A stretch of 15,988 nt of DNA from Bacteroidota bacterium (GTDB taxonomy: Bacteria > Bacteroidota > Bacteroidia > Chitinophagales > Chitinophagaceae): contig JAEZGI010000036.1 in the NCBI GenBank assembly GCA_023416995.1, forward strand, positions 1 to 15,988, written 5' to 3'. The position numbers and the translations under genes are program-made. Shown here in pieces: positions 8,140-15,988 of the stretch (positions are counted from its first letter, which is position 1; the number at the start of each line of letters is the position of its first letter). Below the pieces are notes generated by a model that saw only the letters and a program-made list of their open reading frames with translations, made no database searches and was not told the origin of the DNA.

Positions 8140-8177
8140 TGCGTACTGGAATCTGCGCTCGCCGCTTCGTGTACGCA
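8140..8177. repeat. Inverted repeat TGCGTAC...GTACGCA in the susC leader
   Basis: TGCGTAC at 8140-8146 is the exact reverse complement of GTACGCA at 8171-8177, with a 24-base spacer, about 60 bp before the SusC start. It may be an operator for a dimeric regulator or a stem in the mRNA leader. Seven-base arms can occur by chance. Confidence 0.3.
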
Positions 8178-8234
8178 AACGATGGTTACCGGTTGATTGG
8201 TGCCCTTTTATTTAATTACCAAAATTGATTTGCT

Positions 8235-11200
8235 ATGAAACATTGCCTGCCGAAACATTTTTACAATTTGCAACGGGCATATCGTCGCACGTTGCTCCGT
8301 TGTTGTTTATTGTTGCTTTCTGTGTTTTGTTTTCTTCAATCTCATGCGCAGAACCCGGTTACTGGTCGCGTTGCAACCGGTGATACTGCCCTCGCCGGTG
8401 TTACAGTAACCGTGAAGGGTTCAAACACCACTGCACAAACCGATGATAATGGTCGGTTTACAATTAATGCGCCGGGTAACGCAACGCTTGTATTTACTTA
8501 TGTTGGTTATGGTGAACTCGAAGTTCCGGTCAACAACAGGACAAACATTGCGGTTCAACTAAAGTCGGTCAACCAGCAACTAAGTGATGTGATTGTTGTT
8601 GGATATGGCACTCAACGAAAAGCAAGTGTAACGGGTGCCATCAGTACCGTTAGTTCAACCGATCTGCTTACCACACCCGCAACTACTACCTCGGGTGCTT
8701 TGGTAGGTAAGGTTCAGGGTATCACAACACGATCACCCGATTCAAGACCGGGTCGTGGAGTGAATATCCAGATACGGAACATGGGAAACCCGTTGTATGT
8801 TATCGATGGCGTCCCCTACACCGGGGGAAGCACTGCAACCACAGGATTTGGATTCACCCAGGGCTCTGGCCAGGATGTATTCAATACACTGGGGCTTGAA
8901 GACATTGAAAACATCACCATTCTTAAAGATGCTTCAGCTTCTATTTATGGTTTAAGGGCGGCTAATGGTGTGGTGCTGATTACGACCAAGAAAGGTAAAC
9001 GTGATGCACCTACAATTGAGGTATCCGGCTACTATGGTCTTCAGAACTTCACCCGTTACCCCAGGCCCGCAAATGCTTATCAGCATGTGAGAGGTCTGGT
9101 GGAAGCAGAGCAGAATGCAAACCGTAATCCCGCCCTGTTGTACACGCCTGAAGAGCTTGCAAAATGGCAGGCAGGCACAGACAGTGGTTACCAGAGTTAT
9201 GATTACTATAAGATGGTAACACGCAAAAATGTACCGCAACGCTATATCAGTGCGAGTGCCTCTGGCGGAACGCAAAAATCTACCTATTACATGCGGGTAA
9301 CCCACCTTGACCAGGACGCGATGTTGCGCGATTTCAGTTACAAGAGAACCAATTTGCAGGCCAATATCAACACACAGTTAGCGAACCGTTTGCAGGTTGG
9401 TACCCAGGTGAGTCTCAGGCTCGAGAAAACATTTAATGTTGGTGTGCCGGGGCTCGATGATTACTTCAATCCTTTCCTGAGTATATTCAGTATGTGGCCC
9501 ACAGAAGCGCCTTATGCCAATAATAATCCACGTTACATAAACCAAACACACAATGTGAACGTGAATCCTGCCACCTATAAAACTGATGTTACAGGATGGA
9601 TCGAGAATATATGGCACGGGATGAATATCAACCTCAACGCGCAATATGAGCTTCCTTTTGGACTTACAGCCAGGGGCACCTTATCTTATAACTACCAGAA
9701 TGAAGATTTTGACGGGATGGAATACACTTATCCCGCATACATCTATAATAACGGGGTTTACCAGGATCGTGCGCCCGGAAGCACCGTGCCATATGGTAAT
9801 CAGAACCCATGGCGCGAGAAACATAAACGTAATGTGATTAACCGGTATGCACAATTCCAGCTCAGCTATAATAAACAGATCGGCGAACATTCCATTTCGG
9901 CGGTTGCTGCATATGAGAGATCTGATTACGATAATGCTTATTTCGTAGTACATACGATCCCGTCGAACAATTATGTATCACTGATGAATTTTGCTGAACA
10001 GGATCTTTTACAGGATCAGTGGTCAGTAGAAGCAAGGGCCGGTTACATAGGGCGGATCAATTACGGCTATAAACAAAAATACCTGCTCGAGTTACTGGGT
10101 CGATATGATGGTTCTTACCTCTATGCACCGGATAAAAGATGGGGTTTCTTTTCCGGTATATCAGCAGGATGGCGCATCTCCAACGAAGCTTTCTTCAAAA
10201 ATGTTACTACTGTGAATGATCTTAAACTGCGTGTGTCGTATGGCGAAACAGGCAGCGAAGCAGGTATTAATGCATTTGATTATTTACCCGGTTATAACTA
10301 CCTGTCTGGCAGCTCCATCTTTAACGGTACCTATACCATTGGTCTCCGGCCAAGGGGATTACCCATCACGCAGTTATCATGGGTTATGAACCGCACAAAA
10401 AATCTTGGTCTCGACATAGCCCTGTTCAACAATAAGATCACCGCACAGTTTGACGTGTTTGAACGCAAACGTACCGGATTGCCTGCAGGGAAATACGATG
10501 TGTTGTTGCCCTCCGAAGTAGGTTACACTTTGCCGAATGAAAATCTGAACGCTGACGCCAGTCGTGGTGTAGAAGGTATCGTATCCTATAACAGCCAGGC
10601 TGGTCCTGTTACCTATTCAATTGGTGTAAATGCATCTTTCGCACGTATAAGAAGTTTATATACCTATAAACCGCGTTTTGGTAATTCATATGATGAGTAC
10701 CGCATATCTGCAGAAGACAGGTGGTTCGGTGTATCCGGTGGTGGCAATGACAATGCTTTCGGATACCATGTCATAGGCCGGTTCAGATCAATGGAAGAAA
10801 TTGAAAAATATCCTGTAAACATTGATGGCCAGGGAAACCGAACTATGTTACCCGGTGATTTCATTTATGAAGATGTAAACGGTGATGGCATCATCAATTC
10901 ACTTGATCAGCGCCCGATCGGTTATCCAAGGGGCCAGAATCCATTTTTTAGTTTTGGATCAGTGCTCAATGCCCGGTACAAAGGATTTAGTCTTTCGATA
11001 GTGCTTGCAGGTGCATCGATGCAGTCCTTTCTACGCGATGTGGAACTCAGGTATCCTTACCAGAACAATGGTACATCACCACATTATATGCTGGAAGACA
11101 GGTGGCACCGTGCTGATCCGTATGATCCGAACAGCGAGTGGATCCCGGGAACCTACCCGGCAACAAGAACCGGCAATACAACACATATTAATTACCAGTT

Positions 11201-11447
11201 CAATGATTTCTGGCTGACAAACATCAGGTACCTGCGTTTGAGAAACCTGGAGCTGGGATATGATCTGCCTAAGAAATTGTTGAGTAAGGTGGGGACATCA
11301 AGAGTTAGAATATATGTGAATGCCACTAACCTGTTTACGTTAGATAATGTAACAGATATGGAGATTGACCCGGAGATCACATCAAGCGGTGGCCTGGTTT
11401 ATCCGCAACAGAAGGTGTTCACATTTGGCTTCAATGTTTCCTTTTAA
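8235..11447 (+). CDS. SusC/RagA-family TonB-linked outer-membrane transporter
   Basis: A 1070-residue outer-membrane protein of usual SusC length. The signal peptide has an unusually long basic N-region and ends near SHA/Q at 38-39. A carboxypeptidase-D regulatory-like beta domain follows (about 40-110, starting PVTGRVATGD with DDNGRF and YVGYGE). The TonB box region is SDVIVVGYGT at 117-126. The plug contains the SusC signature LKDASASIYGLRAANG at 230-245. The rest is a 22-strand barrel ending in the aromatic NVSF C-terminus. A DVNGDGIINSLDQ loop in the barrel is common in the family. It imports oligosaccharides with energy from TonB, paired with the SusD 12 bp downstream. No STN domain or adjacent sigma/anti-sigma pair is present, so control is not of the FecI/FecR type within this window. 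The family call is certain; the glycan is inferred only from the GH43 in the same cluster. Confidence 0.96.
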   Translation: MKHCLPKHFYNLQRAYRRTLLRCCLLLLSVFCFLQSHAQNPVTGRVATGDTALAGVTVTVKGSNTTAQTDDNGRFTINAPGNATLVFTYVGYGELEVPVNNRTNIAVQLKSVNQQLSDVIVVGYGTQRKASVTGAISTVSSTDLLTTPATTTSGALVGKVQGITTRSPDSRPGRGVNIQIRNMGNPLYVIDGVPYTGGSTATTGFGFTQGSGQDVFNTLGLEDIENITILKDASASIYGLRAANGVVLITTKKGKRDAPTIEVSGYYGLQNFTRYPRPANAYQHVRGLVEAEQNANRNPALLYTPEELAKWQAGTDSGYQSYDYYKMVTRKNVPQRYISASASGGTQKSTYYMRVTHLDQDAMLRDFSYKRTNLQANINTQLANRLQVGTQVSLRLEKTFNVGVPGLDDYFNPFLSIFSMWPTEAPYANNNPRYINQTHNVNVNPATYKTDVTGWIENIWHGMNINLNAQYELPFGLTARGTLSYNYQNEDFDGMEYTYPAYIYNNGVYQDRAPGSTVPYGNQNPWREKHKRNVINRYAQFQLSYNKQIGEHSISAVAAYERSDYDNAYFVVHTIPSNNYVSLMNFAEQDLLQDQWSVEARAGYIGRINYGYKQKYLLELLGRYDGSYLYAPDKRWGFFSGISAGWRISNEAFFKNVTTVNDLKLRVSYGETGSEAGINAFDYLPGYNYLSGSSIFNGTYTIGLRPRGLPITQLSWVMNRTKNLGLDIALFNNKITAQFDVFERKRTGLPAGKYDVLLPSEVGYTLPNENLNADASRGVEGIVSYNSQAGPVTYSIGVNASFARIRSLYTYKPRFGNSYDEYRISAEDRWFGVSGGGNDNAFGYHVIGRFRSMEEIEKYPVNIDGQGNRTMLPGDFIYEDVNGDGIINSLDQRPIGYPRGQNPFFSFGSVLNARYKGFSLSIVLAGASMQSFLRDVELRYPYQNNGTSPHYMLEDRWHRADPYDPNSEWIPGTYPATRTGNTTHINYQFNDFWLTNIRYLRLRNLELGYDLPKKLLSKVGTSRVRIYVNATNLFTLDNVTDMEIDPEITSSGGLVYPQQKVFTFGFNVSF

Positions 11448-11459
11448 ACTACTGTAATT

Positions 11460-13367
11460 ATGAAAAAGACATATAGCTTATATATAGCTCTGTTCAGCCT
11501 GGTATTTATTTCTTGTAAAAAAGAATGGCTGCAGCGCGAATCAAAATCCTTAATACTTGATGAGCAGGTCTGGAACGATCCGAAACAGATCACTTCCCTG
11601 CTGGCTAATTTCTATGATCGGTTACCAACAGACATCGGGTTGCAGGATATCAACGATGGCGCAGACGGCCGTCTTGCACAATGGAGAAACATGGCCGATT
11701 ATGATGAAGGAATGTGGTCGGGACAATCAAATAATGATGGTCGGAACAACATCGTAAGTTATCCGACCAACCGCTGGTTTTTATGGAACTATTCATTGAT
11801 CCGCGACATCAATCTTACGCTGGAGAACATGGATAAATTTGGTACAGCACTGGATCCGGCTGTTAAAGCGCAATTCAATGCCGAGCTGAGATTTCTGAGG
11901 GCCTTCAATTATTTTGAACTGGTAAAACGGATGGGAGGTGTTCCACTGATAACAAACCAACTCATTTATGATTATAGCGGTGAAGCAAGTTCGCTCAGGA
12001 ACCCACGAAACAAAGAAGCAGAGGTTTATGATTTTATCTATGCTGAATTGGAAGCGATTAAACCCACGATCGGTAATGTAGGAGCCGCGCCGAGTAATAG
12101 CCGCGCCAACCGTTATACTGCACTTGCGTTGCAAAGCCGCGCTATGTTGTATGCTGCTTCTATTGCAAAATACAATGCTTTAATCACTCCTTCACTGGTT
12201 ACTGCCGGTGAGGAAGTGGGCATTCCTGCAGCAAGAGCTGACGAGTATTACCGAAAATCGCTGGATGCATCTGAAGAGCTTATCAACAGCGGCATGTTTT
12301 CGTTATCCACCAACCCGGGTAATCCGGCGCAGGCATTCTACGAAGCAGTTACCAAGAAGTCAGGCAACAGGGAAGTAATATTTGTCAAAGATTTTCTTAC
12401 TTCTAAAGATAAACGTCATGTGTTTACATATGATAATATAGCTCGTGGGATAAGAGAAGATAACCTTTCATCTTCCTCGGTAAGTCCTTCTTTGAATCTT
12501 GTTGAATCCTCTGACTTTTTAGATGGCAGCCCTGGTGCGTTAAAAACCCGCACACCCGATAACAGCGATTATATCTATTATAACGATCCGGGTGATATAT
12601 TCTTAAACAAAGACGGCCGTATGGGTGGAACCGTTCTATATCCCGGAAGTTCATTTAAAGGCTCCACCATTGAAATGCTGGCAGGGGTGATGATATGGAA
12701 CGGCACCGAATATCAGACCGTTGAGGGCTCACAGTTGGGAGCAGTATGGGGCGGTTCGGCTTATCCTAACGGAGATGGTAAATTGTTGACTGGTTCCTCG
12801 GGTCCACATCGATCCATTCAGGAGGTTTCAAATACCGGCTTTTATCTCCGTAAATATATCGACGATGTAAATCTTTCCAGCACAAGAGGTGTACGGAGCG
12901 ATGTATGGTGGGTATGGATTCGTTTGGGCGAGATTTATATGAACGCTACTGAAGCAGCCTTTGAACTCGGCGAGGAAAGTACCGCTCTAACATATATCAA
13001 TAAACTCAGAGAGCGTGCCGGTTTTCCCCCAAACAGTCTTACTTCGATTACACTCGATAAAATTGTCAGTGAACGCTGGGTGGAACTGGCATTTGAAGAT
13101 CATCGCCTCTGGGATCTTATCCGGCTCAGGAAAGCACATACCACATGGACCGGCACCAACAATCCTTCATCAGTGGTCTATGCATTATATCCTTATCGCG
13201 TAGTTCGTCCAGGCGATGCAGCGCGTGATGGTAAGTATGTTTATGTAAAGATGCCGGCTCCCAGGTTCAGGGCGCCAAGATTTTTTCAATTGCAAAACTA
13301 TTATACGTTTATTCCACAGAACATCATCAATAATAATCCATTGATTGTTCGTAACCCATTGCAATAA
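11460..13367 (+). CDS. SusD/RagB-family surface glycan-binding lipoprotein
   Basis: A 635-residue lipoprotein. The lipobox-like FISC places the lipidated Cys at residue 19, followed by KKE, a charged stretch of the kind that directs Bacteroidota lipoproteins to the cell surface. The N-terminal SusD-like region contains RFLRAFNYFELVKRMGGVP (144-162), the classic TPR-containing signature. The C-terminal RagB/SusD region contains INKLRERAGFP and RWVELAFEDHRLWDL (539-553). It forms the lid over the SusC barrel and delivers bound oligosaccharide. It lies 12 bp after SusC and 15 bp before the next lipoprotein, in one operon. At 635 residues it is toward the long end of the family; the extra length appears to be in the middle (about residues 330-460), which often builds the ligand site. 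Confidence 0.95.
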   Translation: MKKTYSLYIALFSLVFISCKKEWLQRESKSLILDEQVWNDPKQITSLLANFYDRLPTDIGLQDINDGADGRLAQWRNMADYDEGMWSGQSNNDGRNNIVSYPTNRWFLWNYSLIRDINLTLENMDKFGTALDPAVKAQFNAELRFLRAFNYFELVKRMGGVPLITNQLIYDYSGEASSLRNPRNKEAEVYDFIYAELEAIKPTIGNVGAAPSNSRANRYTALALQSRAMLYAASIAKYNALITPSLVTAGEEVGIPAARADEYYRKSLDASEELINSGMFSLSTNPGNPAQAFYEAVTKKSGNREVIFVKDFLTSKDKRHVFTYDNIARGIREDNLSSSSVSPSLNLVESSDFLDGSPGALKTRTPDNSDYIYYNDPGDIFLNKDGRMGGTVLYPGSSFKGSTIEMLAGVMIWNGTEYQTVEGSQLGAVWGGSAYPNGDGKLLTGSSGPHRSIQEVSNTGFYLRKYIDDVNLSSTRGVRSDVWWVWIRLGEIYMNATEAAFELGEESTALTYINKLRERAGFPPNSLTSITLDKIVSERWVELAFEDHRLWDLIRLRKAHTTWTGTNNPSSVVYALYPYRVVRPGDAARDGKYVYVKMPAPRFRAPRFFQLQNYYTFIPQNIINNNPLIVRNPLQ

Positions 13368-13382
13368 CACTAAACTATTTTT

Positions 13383-14060
13383 ATGAAGCAATATATAAGA
13401 ATGCTGTTGCCCATCCTCGCACTGTTTGTTGCGGCCTGCAGCAAAGACAATAAAGATGCGCCAGATGCTTTTATCAAGGGAACAGTAAAATATGGTGCTC
13501 AGGCGATTGGTCTGCGATCAAATGGTGTGCAGATGGAGCTTTGGCAACATGGCTACCAGCTGTTTGTCAAAATCCCGGTGCATATAGACCAGGATGGTAC
13601 TTTTTCTGCCAATGTATTTGAGGGTAACTACAAACTCACTTTGTTGCGCGGCAATGGTCCATGGGCAGACAGAACTGATTCTATTGATGTAACCGTTAAA
13701 GGAACAGTAAACGTTGACGTACCTGTTGATCCTTATTTTGTTTTAAACAACATCAATTTTCAACGCAACGGTAATATGATTGATGCAACGTTTAACGTGC
13801 AAAGCGTGAATACCAGTAAGGCCTTTGAACTGGTTCGGTTGTATGTGGGTCAAACTATTATAACCGATCAGAACAATAATGCAGGTAGTATAACTAAAAA
13901 TGCTGCGGCCCTTCCTGATCTTTCACAACCAGTATCAATGAGTGTTGCTATACCTGGATCTATGACAGGTAAAAAAAGCGTGTTTGTGCGATTAGGTGTA
14001 AAGACTGTCGGTGTGGCGGAATTGCTTTATTCAGCGCCGGTTGAAATTTCCCTGAACTGA
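13383..14060 (+). CDS. DUF3823-type lipoprotein, probable surface glycan-binding accessory
   Basis: A 225-residue lipoprotein. The signal peptide ends in VAAC with the lipidated Cys at 19, followed by SKDNKD, a surface-export-like charged stretch. The mature protein is predicted to be two beta-sandwich domains. The first (about 30-118) contains an ELWQHGYQ element, a DGTFSANVFEGNYKLTLL strand pair and the DPYF end. The second (about 119-225) is immunoglobulin-like. This order and these landmarks match proteins annotated as DUF3823, which typically sit just after SusD. By position it likely replaces the SusE/SusF-type binding protein of other loci. It has no catalytic motif. The family call is from remembered pattern, not a search; the role is inference. 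Confidence 0.75.
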   Translation: MKQYIRMLLPILALFVAACSKDNKDAPDAFIKGTVKYGAQAIGLRSNGVQMELWQHGYQLFVKIPVHIDQDGTFSANVFEGNYKLTLLRGNGPWADRTDSIDVTVKGTVNVDVPVDPYFVLNNINFQRNGNMIDATFNVQSVNTSKAFELVRLYVGQTIITDQNNNAGSITKNAAALPDLSQPVSMSVAIPGSMTGKKSVFVRLGVKTVGVAELLYSAPVEISLN

Positions 14061-14076
14061 TATATGAAAAACAAAA

Positions 14077-14231
14077 AACGATCATTTTATAGGCGATAGC
14101 ACACAGCGATACGGACTGATAAAAGATACGGGTATTGCATTCGATCGTGTACAAAACTTTACCAGGTGCCGCAATCATCTGCTTCTAAAGAACGCCGTTG
14201 GTGAAGTCTGTTAGCCTATAGAATGATCGTT
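14077..14231. repeat. 155-bp block bounded by an 18-bp near-perfect inverted repeat
   Basis: AACGATCATTTTATAGGC at 14077-14094 pairs with GCCTATAGAATGATCGTT at 14214-14231, 17 of 18 positions matching. The block fills most of the gap between the DUF3823 gene and GH43, and its right arm runs past an in-frame ATG at 14223. The interior (119 bp) has GATACGG twice (14108-14114, 14125-14131) and one frame open from 14068 to the TAG at 14212-14214 without an ATG. A short ATG frame starting at 14064 (MKNKKRSFYRR then stop) crosses the left arm. The terminal symmetry suggests a miniature inverted-repeat element, or a long-range RNA stem in the operon transcript. No target-site duplication is visible at the edges, and the ends are not integron attC-like. 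Confidence 0.6.
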
Positions 14232-14243
14232 AATTCAAGGGAC

Positions 14244-15275
14244 ATGCATAAACTTTTATTATTATTGCTGTTATTGGCTGTTGTTTTACAAAGCACCGCA
14301 CAGTTACCTGATACTGCACGTCGTCGTTTGCCGGCGCCCGTTGGTACTATTACAACTGTACGGGAAACACCGGTTCATGATCCGGTGATGATCAAAGAAA
14401 AAGACACCTGGTATCTGTTTGCGACGGGCGGAGGTGTAAGTGTTTATTCATCCAAAGACTTAAAACAATGGCGCAAAGAGAAACCTGTGTTTGCCAAAAC
14501 GCCTGATTGGGTGAAAGCCGCACTGCCGGCTTTCCGCGGTACAAGTATGTGGGCTCCCGATATCAGTTTTCACAATGGTATTTACTATCTCTATTACTCC
14601 GTTTCCGCTTTTGGAAAAAACACCTCGTGTATCGGGCTTGCAACGAATAAAACGCTTGATACCGCTTCTCCGCAATATCAATGGGTCGACAGGGGGAAAG
14701 TGGTTCAATCGGTGCCCGGGCGTGATCTTTGGAATGCCATCGACCCAAATCTTGTGGTTGATGATACGGGCATAGGCTGGCTGGCGTTTGGGTCATTTTG
14801 GGAGGGGATGAAACTGGTAAAACTGAACAAAGATTTTACCGCGGTGCAGCAACCTGAAACATGGCACACCATTGCACGCAGACCCAGGAGTTTTGAAACA
14901 CCTGATTCATCTGCAGGCAATGCGGCTATTGAAGCGCCGTTTATATTCAGAAAGGGAAAATATTATTACCTGTTTGTTTCATGGGATTATTGCTGCCGGG
15001 GCGAACGAAGTAATTACAAAGTAGTGGTTGGCCGTAGTGAAAAGGTCACCGGACCTTATTTTGACAAGGCCGGCACTGATATGGCCCGTAACGGCGGAAC
15101 TGTTATTGTTGAAGGTGATAGCCACGAATGGTTCGGTGCGGGGCACAATGCTGCTTATACCTTTGATGGTAAAGACTATCTCATCTATCATGGCTATGAC
15201 GCCAGGGACCAGGGTCGTTCGAAACTCATCATAAAGCAACTGCGATGGGAAAACGATTGGCCCATACTGGAGTAA
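14244..15275 (+). CDS. GH43 arabinan endo-1,5-alpha-L-arabinosidase-like glycoside hydrolase, secreted
   Basis: A 343-residue secreted five-bladed beta-propeller hydrolase. From the ATG at 14244 the signal peptide is compact (a run of leucines, cleavage STA/Q at 19-20) and is preceded by AAGGG. An upstream in-frame ATG at 14223 lies inside an inverted repeat and would add seven residues before the signal, so 14244 is preferred. GH43 catalytic residues are visible: base D46 (VHDPV), pKa modulator D167 (WNAIDPN) and acid E230 (AIEAPF). WAPDIS, GHNA (H301) and the SWDYCCRGERSNYKVVVGRS segment are typical of endo-arabinanases (subfamily 5-like). It would cut alpha-1,5-linked arabinan chains outside the inner membrane to feed the SusC/D pair. 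There is no lipobox after the signal. It ends exactly against the convergent DinB gene. The GH43 call is firm; the exact linkage is inferred. Confidence 0.9.
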   Translation: MHKLLLLLLLLAVVLQSTAQLPDTARRRLPAPVGTITTVRETPVHDPVMIKEKDTWYLFATGGGVSVYSSKDLKQWRKEKPVFAKTPDWVKAALPAFRGTSMWAPDISFHNGIYYLYYSVSAFGKNTSCIGLATNKTLDTASPQYQWVDRGKVVQSVPGRDLWNAIDPNLVVDDTGIGWLAFGSFWEGMKLVKLNKDFTAVQQPETWHTIARRPRSFETPDSSAGNAAIEAPFIFRKGKYYYLFVSWDYCCRGERSNYKVVVGRSEKVTGPYFDKAGTDMARNGGTVIVEGDSHEWFGAGHNAAYTFDGKDYLIYHGYDARDQGRSKLIIKQLRWENDWPILE

Positions 15276-15833
15276 CTAGTTGAAATTGCTTGTTGTTCTC
15301 AATTTTCTTCCAAGATATTTCTCCTGGATGATTTGCATATGATGAATAGCATGGCCAACAATACAGAACCCATAAGCCCGGGCGGAACATGCATGCGTTT
15401 TATCTACGTGGCTTGTGATCTTTGTAAGATGTGATGGCGGTGCTGATTTAAACAGGCTGATAGTAGCAGCACGTACTGATTCAAATTCTGTGATGAGGTC
15501 ACATAATGTGCGATGTTCCACACCGGCATTAAACAGGTAATGATCGCGCGATGGATGATATAAAACACTGGTGGTATCATTGCGGGAACTCACAAATGCT
15601 TTGAAGCTGAGATAACGTTCAAAGTCGATAATGTGCATCAATACTTCTTTTATGGACCATTTTCCCGTATCGTATCGGAATACTTCAATGGCAGTTGGTA
15701 TACTTCTGAACAGGCTGATCAATTCGTCGTTGTTCACTTCTAAAGCAGCTATTAACTCGTTCTGCGGGGGAAGATCCAGGTAAACCTTATAAGCGAGCGC
15801 ATATTCGCCTTCAGTCGGTCGGGAGATATTCAT
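15276..15833 (-). CDS. DinB/YfiT-superfamily putative metal-dependent protein
   Basis: A cytosolic four-helix-bundle protein of 185 residues from the ATG at 15833. The superfamily's three metal-binding His are visible at H67 (VLMHIIDFE), H161 and H165 (GHAIHHMQII), preceded by the KWSIKEVL signature. Members are thiol-transferase or hydrolase-like enzymes, many uncharacterised; this one has no assignable substrate. The frame stays open upstream past a TTG at 15956 to the window edge. The upstream part is Cys-rich (four Cys in about 30 codons) and unlike the family, and homologues begin near the RPTEGEY segment, so 15833 is chosen. The region 15834-15988 shows no other gene. It is unrelated in function to the polysaccharide cluster as far as the sequence shows and is convergent with GH43. 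Confidence 0.85.
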   Translation of the reverse strand: MNISRPTEGEYALAYKVYLDLPPQNELIAALEVNNDELISLFRSIPTAIEVFRYDTGKWSIKEVLMHIIDFERYLSFKAFVSSRNDTTSVLYHPSRDHYLFNAGVEHRTLCDLITEFESVRAATISLFKSAPPSHLTKITSHVDKTHACSARAYGFCIVGHAIHHMQIIQEKYLGRKLRTTSNFN

Positions 15834-15988
15834 TTGAAGGGTTTTCGATCTGATTGAATTTTCATTACACACCGGTTCCCTATCCTCAGAAATAATGTTA
15901 CAGCTTTTTATTTTTTGCCAGCAGTGTTCATACAAGGATAAACATTGATTTAACAATTGTGTAGTTTGAAGCGAGCCGATCTCTAAGC

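Larger units (their letters stand above)
7916..8234. other. Intergenic leader upstream of susC-like gene, no convincing gene
   Basis: A stretch of 319 bp separates the oxidoreductase operon from the SusC gene and must hold the end of one transcript and the promoter of the next. One frame after the 7913-7915 stop stays open to about 8081, with an internal ATG at 7967, but the short product resembles nothing known to me. No TAnnTTTG promoter element with a spaced TTG was found; TTGATTTG at 8225-8232 is too close to the start codon to serve. AT-rich DNA directly precedes the ATG at 8235. Two inverted repeats inside it are listed separately. Confidence 0.5.

Noticed and set aside
14068..14214. 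Open frame (about 48 codons) across the inverted-repeat block, containing an FIGDSTQRYG stretch hinting at an SGNH-type start
   Set aside because: There is no start codon, and a run this short is expected by chance in six frames. The GDST similarity is too brief to call a pseudogene.
14077..14231. Integron attC site
   Set aside because: The arms end in AACGATC and GATCGTT without the RYYYAAC / GTTRRRY consensus, and no integrase or cassette array is nearby.
14223..14243. Upstream ATG as the start of GH43
   Set aside because: It lies inside the inverted-repeat arm and would put seven polar residues before the signal peptide. The ATG at 14244 gives a normal signal peptide with an AAGGG just upstream.
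15834..15956. N-terminal extension of the DinB protein from a TTG at 15956
   Set aside because: The extra 41 residues are Cys-rich and unlike DinB proteins, and family members normally begin close to the ATG at 15833. A fusion with something beyond the window edge cannot be fully excluded.

Overview
The window looks like a chromosomal segment of a Bacteroidota bacterium, most likely a Chitinophagaceae/Sphingobacteriales-type soil or freshwater member. The main reasons are an adjacent SusC/SusD pair, a DUF3823-type lipoprotein, lipoprotein signals with charged residues after the Cys, moderate GC content, and few Shine-Dalgarno sequences before the start codons. No RNA gene, CRISPR array, integrase or transposase was seen.

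Layout: (1) 1-647, minus strand: the sensor half of an AraC-type regulator, cut by the left window edge before its DNA-binding domain. (2) 745-7915, plus strand: a tight four-gene operon (gaps of 18, -4 and 11 bp). It encodes a very large secreted ThuA / PVC-type dehydrogenase / HEAT / LamG-like / azurin fusion, an MFS transporter, a cytosolic TIM-barrel sugar isomerase/epimerase and a cytosolic Gfo/Idh/MocA oxidoreductase. (3) 7916-8234: a 319-bp non-coding leader with small inverted repeats. (4) 8235-15275, plus strand: a compact polysaccharide-utilization locus with SusC, SusD, a DUF3823 lipoprotein, a 155-bp block bounded by an 18-bp inverted repeat, and a secreted GH43 endo-arabinanase-like enzyme. 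(5) 15276-15833, minus strand: a DinB-superfamily protein convergent with GH43, the two stop codons abutting.

How the genes may work together: the PUL (SusC pore, SusD and DUF3823 surface binders, GH43 endo-hydrolase) would capture and cut an arabinan-like polymer. The upstream operon reads as a 'periplasmic oxidation, import, isomerise/epimerise, cytosolic reduction' route for a sugar, glycoside or polyol. The AraC regulator is divergent from that operon and probably controls it. Whether the two modules share a substrate is not shown by the sequence.

The most unusual item is the 1182-residue protein at 745-4293. It carries an intact type-1 copper (azurin) site at its C-terminus and has no CXXCH haem motif. 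PVC-type dehydrogenases of this class commonly carry a C-terminal cytochrome c domain, so the electron acceptor appears to have been swapped from haem to copper within one polypeptide.
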